Below, one piece after another: positions 6,275 through 7,028 of a stretch of DNA of 7,028 nt. Numbering within the stretch: the first letter of the stretch is position 1; each line of letters starts with the position of its first letter. Origin of the DNA: a bacterium (GTDB lineage Bacteria > Patescibacteriota > Patescibacteriia > Buchananbacterales > UBA6539); NCBI GenBank assembly GCA_023246815.1, contig JAHFHR010000031.1, positions 1 through 7,028 on the forward strand, given 5' to 3'. Under the pieces are notes generated by a model. That model did not search any database. It saw only the letters and a program-made list of their open reading frames with translations, and was not told the origin of the DNA. A program made the position numbers and the translations under genes.

Positions 6275-6724
6275 ATGCGAGGGTTTACGCTTATTGAACT
6301 TATTATTGTCCTTGCCATTATTGCTGTTCTTGGTGCATTGAGTATCCCCTTTATTCAATCATTTCAGGCCACCAGTAGTTTGCAGACGAACGCAGACGAT
6401 ATCCGGCAAACATTTCGTCGAGCACAACAGCTGGCAGTTTCTGGCGCACATAGTGATGCGTGGGGAGTCTATGTTGATGTCGTCGGTAATAGCATTACGT
6501 TATTCAAGGGCAGTTCATATGCCTCACGCGATACGATTTTTGATCTCACTACTACATTCTCAGATGCTTTTTCGTTATCAAATAATTTCAGCGATGAAGT
6601 AATTTTTTCTCAGTTTTCCGGCACGCCACAGCAGTTTGGGACCGCTACTATTACTGATTCATTCACCAACAGCGCTGTCGGGGTGCAACTACGCACCAAT
6701 GGGATTATTGAATTCAATCAATGA
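6275..6724 (+). CDS. GspH/FimT-like minor pseudopilin
   Basis: This 149-residue protein carries a type III (prepilin) signal. The leader is only Met-Arg-Gly, followed by FTLIEL with Glu at +5 and a hydrophobic helix to about residue 28. Prepilin peptidase would cut after Gly3 and methylate Phe4. The rest fits the GspH/FimT pattern: a helix with IRQTFRRAQQLAVSG (43-57), a beta-rich part with WGVYVD (63-68), and a C-terminal strand ending TNGIIEF. Such proteins sit at the pilus tip or prime assembly. The start is forced, because an in-frame TAA (the pilC stop) lies just three codons upstream. The gene is 9 bases after pilC with no SD. Its TGA overlaps the next start as ATGA. The major pilin usually has a different, more conserved globular part, so I favour a minor subunit. 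Confidence 0.82.
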   Translation: MRGFTLIELIIVLAIIAVLGALSIPFIQSFQATSSLQTNADDIRQTFRRAQQLAVSGAHSDAWGVYVDVVGNSITLFKGSSYASRDTIFDLTTTFSDAFSLSNNFSDEVIFSQFSGTPQQFGTATITDSFTNSAVGVQLRTNGIIEFNQ

Positions 6725-7028
6725 GTAAATCATCATTACGGGGATTTAGTTTGATAGAGGTAATTTTGACGGTAGCCCTGTTTGGTCTTTTTGCAACCGC
6801 GTTGATTGGTCTGCTAGTGATTTCATACAACAGTAGCATCCAGGCGCAACAAAAAGACGTAGCTACATTTTATGCTCAAGAGTCGATTGACGCGGTTCAC
6901 TCAATTCGTCGTCAGAGTTGGAATTTGTTGGTCAACGGGACGTATGGTTTAGACAAGACCAGCGGCTACTGGGAATTTTCTGGATCGTCAGATGTACTTG
7001 ATGACCGCTATACGCGAAGTGTTACCAT
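6721..7028 (+). CDS. Second prepilin-like protein (PilV/GspI-like), 3' end beyond window
   Basis: The frame starts at ATG 6721 inside the end of the previous gene (ATGA overlap) and stays open to the last base, giving 102 complete codons. The leader MSKSSLRG is followed by FSLIEVILTVALFG, a prepilin cleavage site with Gly at -1 and Glu at +5, then a hydrophobic helix to about residue 35. After the helix comes AQESIDAVHSIRRQSWNLL and NGTYGL. From memory, this is like the 'EAvrSIRd..w..L.nGtyGL' pattern common in PilV-like pseudopilins of Patescibacteria. It is probably a minor pilin translated by coupling from the upstream gene, as there is no SD. The globular C-terminal part lies outside the window, so the subtype (PilV, GspI or GspJ) is uncertain. 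Confidence 0.82.
   Translation, partial: MSKSSLRGFSLIEVILTVALFGLFATALIGLLVISYNSSIQAQQKDVATFYAQESIDAVHSIRRQSWNLLVNGTYGLDKTSGYWEFSGSSDVLDDRYTRSVT

Overview
The window looks like a piece of a Patescibacteria (Candidate Phyla Radiation) chromosome. The reasons are a riboflavin kinase with no FAD-synthetase half, a compact type IV pilus (T4P) cluster led by a receiver-only response regulator, short intergenic gaps, and almost no Shine-Dalgarno (SD) sequences. This lineage call is inferred from gene style. TGA ends the first pseudopilin and no coding region is interrupted by TGA, so the recoded TGA=Gly code of Gracilibacteria/Absconditabacteria is not in use.

Left part (1-1752, + strand): the 3' end of a small membrane protein, a stand-alone riboflavin kinase, and an EamA/DMT-family transporter. 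A strong hairpin with an A-tract on one side and a T-tract on the other closes the block and should terminate transcription from both directions.

Middle (1774-2926): one convergent gene on the - strand encodes a 316-residue protein I cannot place in any family. It is clearly richer in G+C than its surroundings, as is its leader. It has the only strong SD in the window and its own TTGACA-type promoter. An AT-rich divergent promoter region (about 2831-2926) separates it from the pilus genes.

Right part (2927-7028, + strand): a tightly packed operon runs from a CheY-like receiver protein to the PilB assembly ATPase, the PilC platform protein, a GspH/FimT-like pseudopilin and a second (PilV/GspI-like) pseudopilin cut by the window edge. 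PilB would power pilin extraction through PilC. The two pseudopilins are likely minor or tip subunits matured by a prepilin peptidase encoded elsewhere. The major pilin, PilT, PilM/N/O and the peptidase are not in this window.

The pilus part is orthodox. The main unexplained element is the GC-rich orphan gene with its unusual leader. I see no evidence for a complete new multi-gene system.
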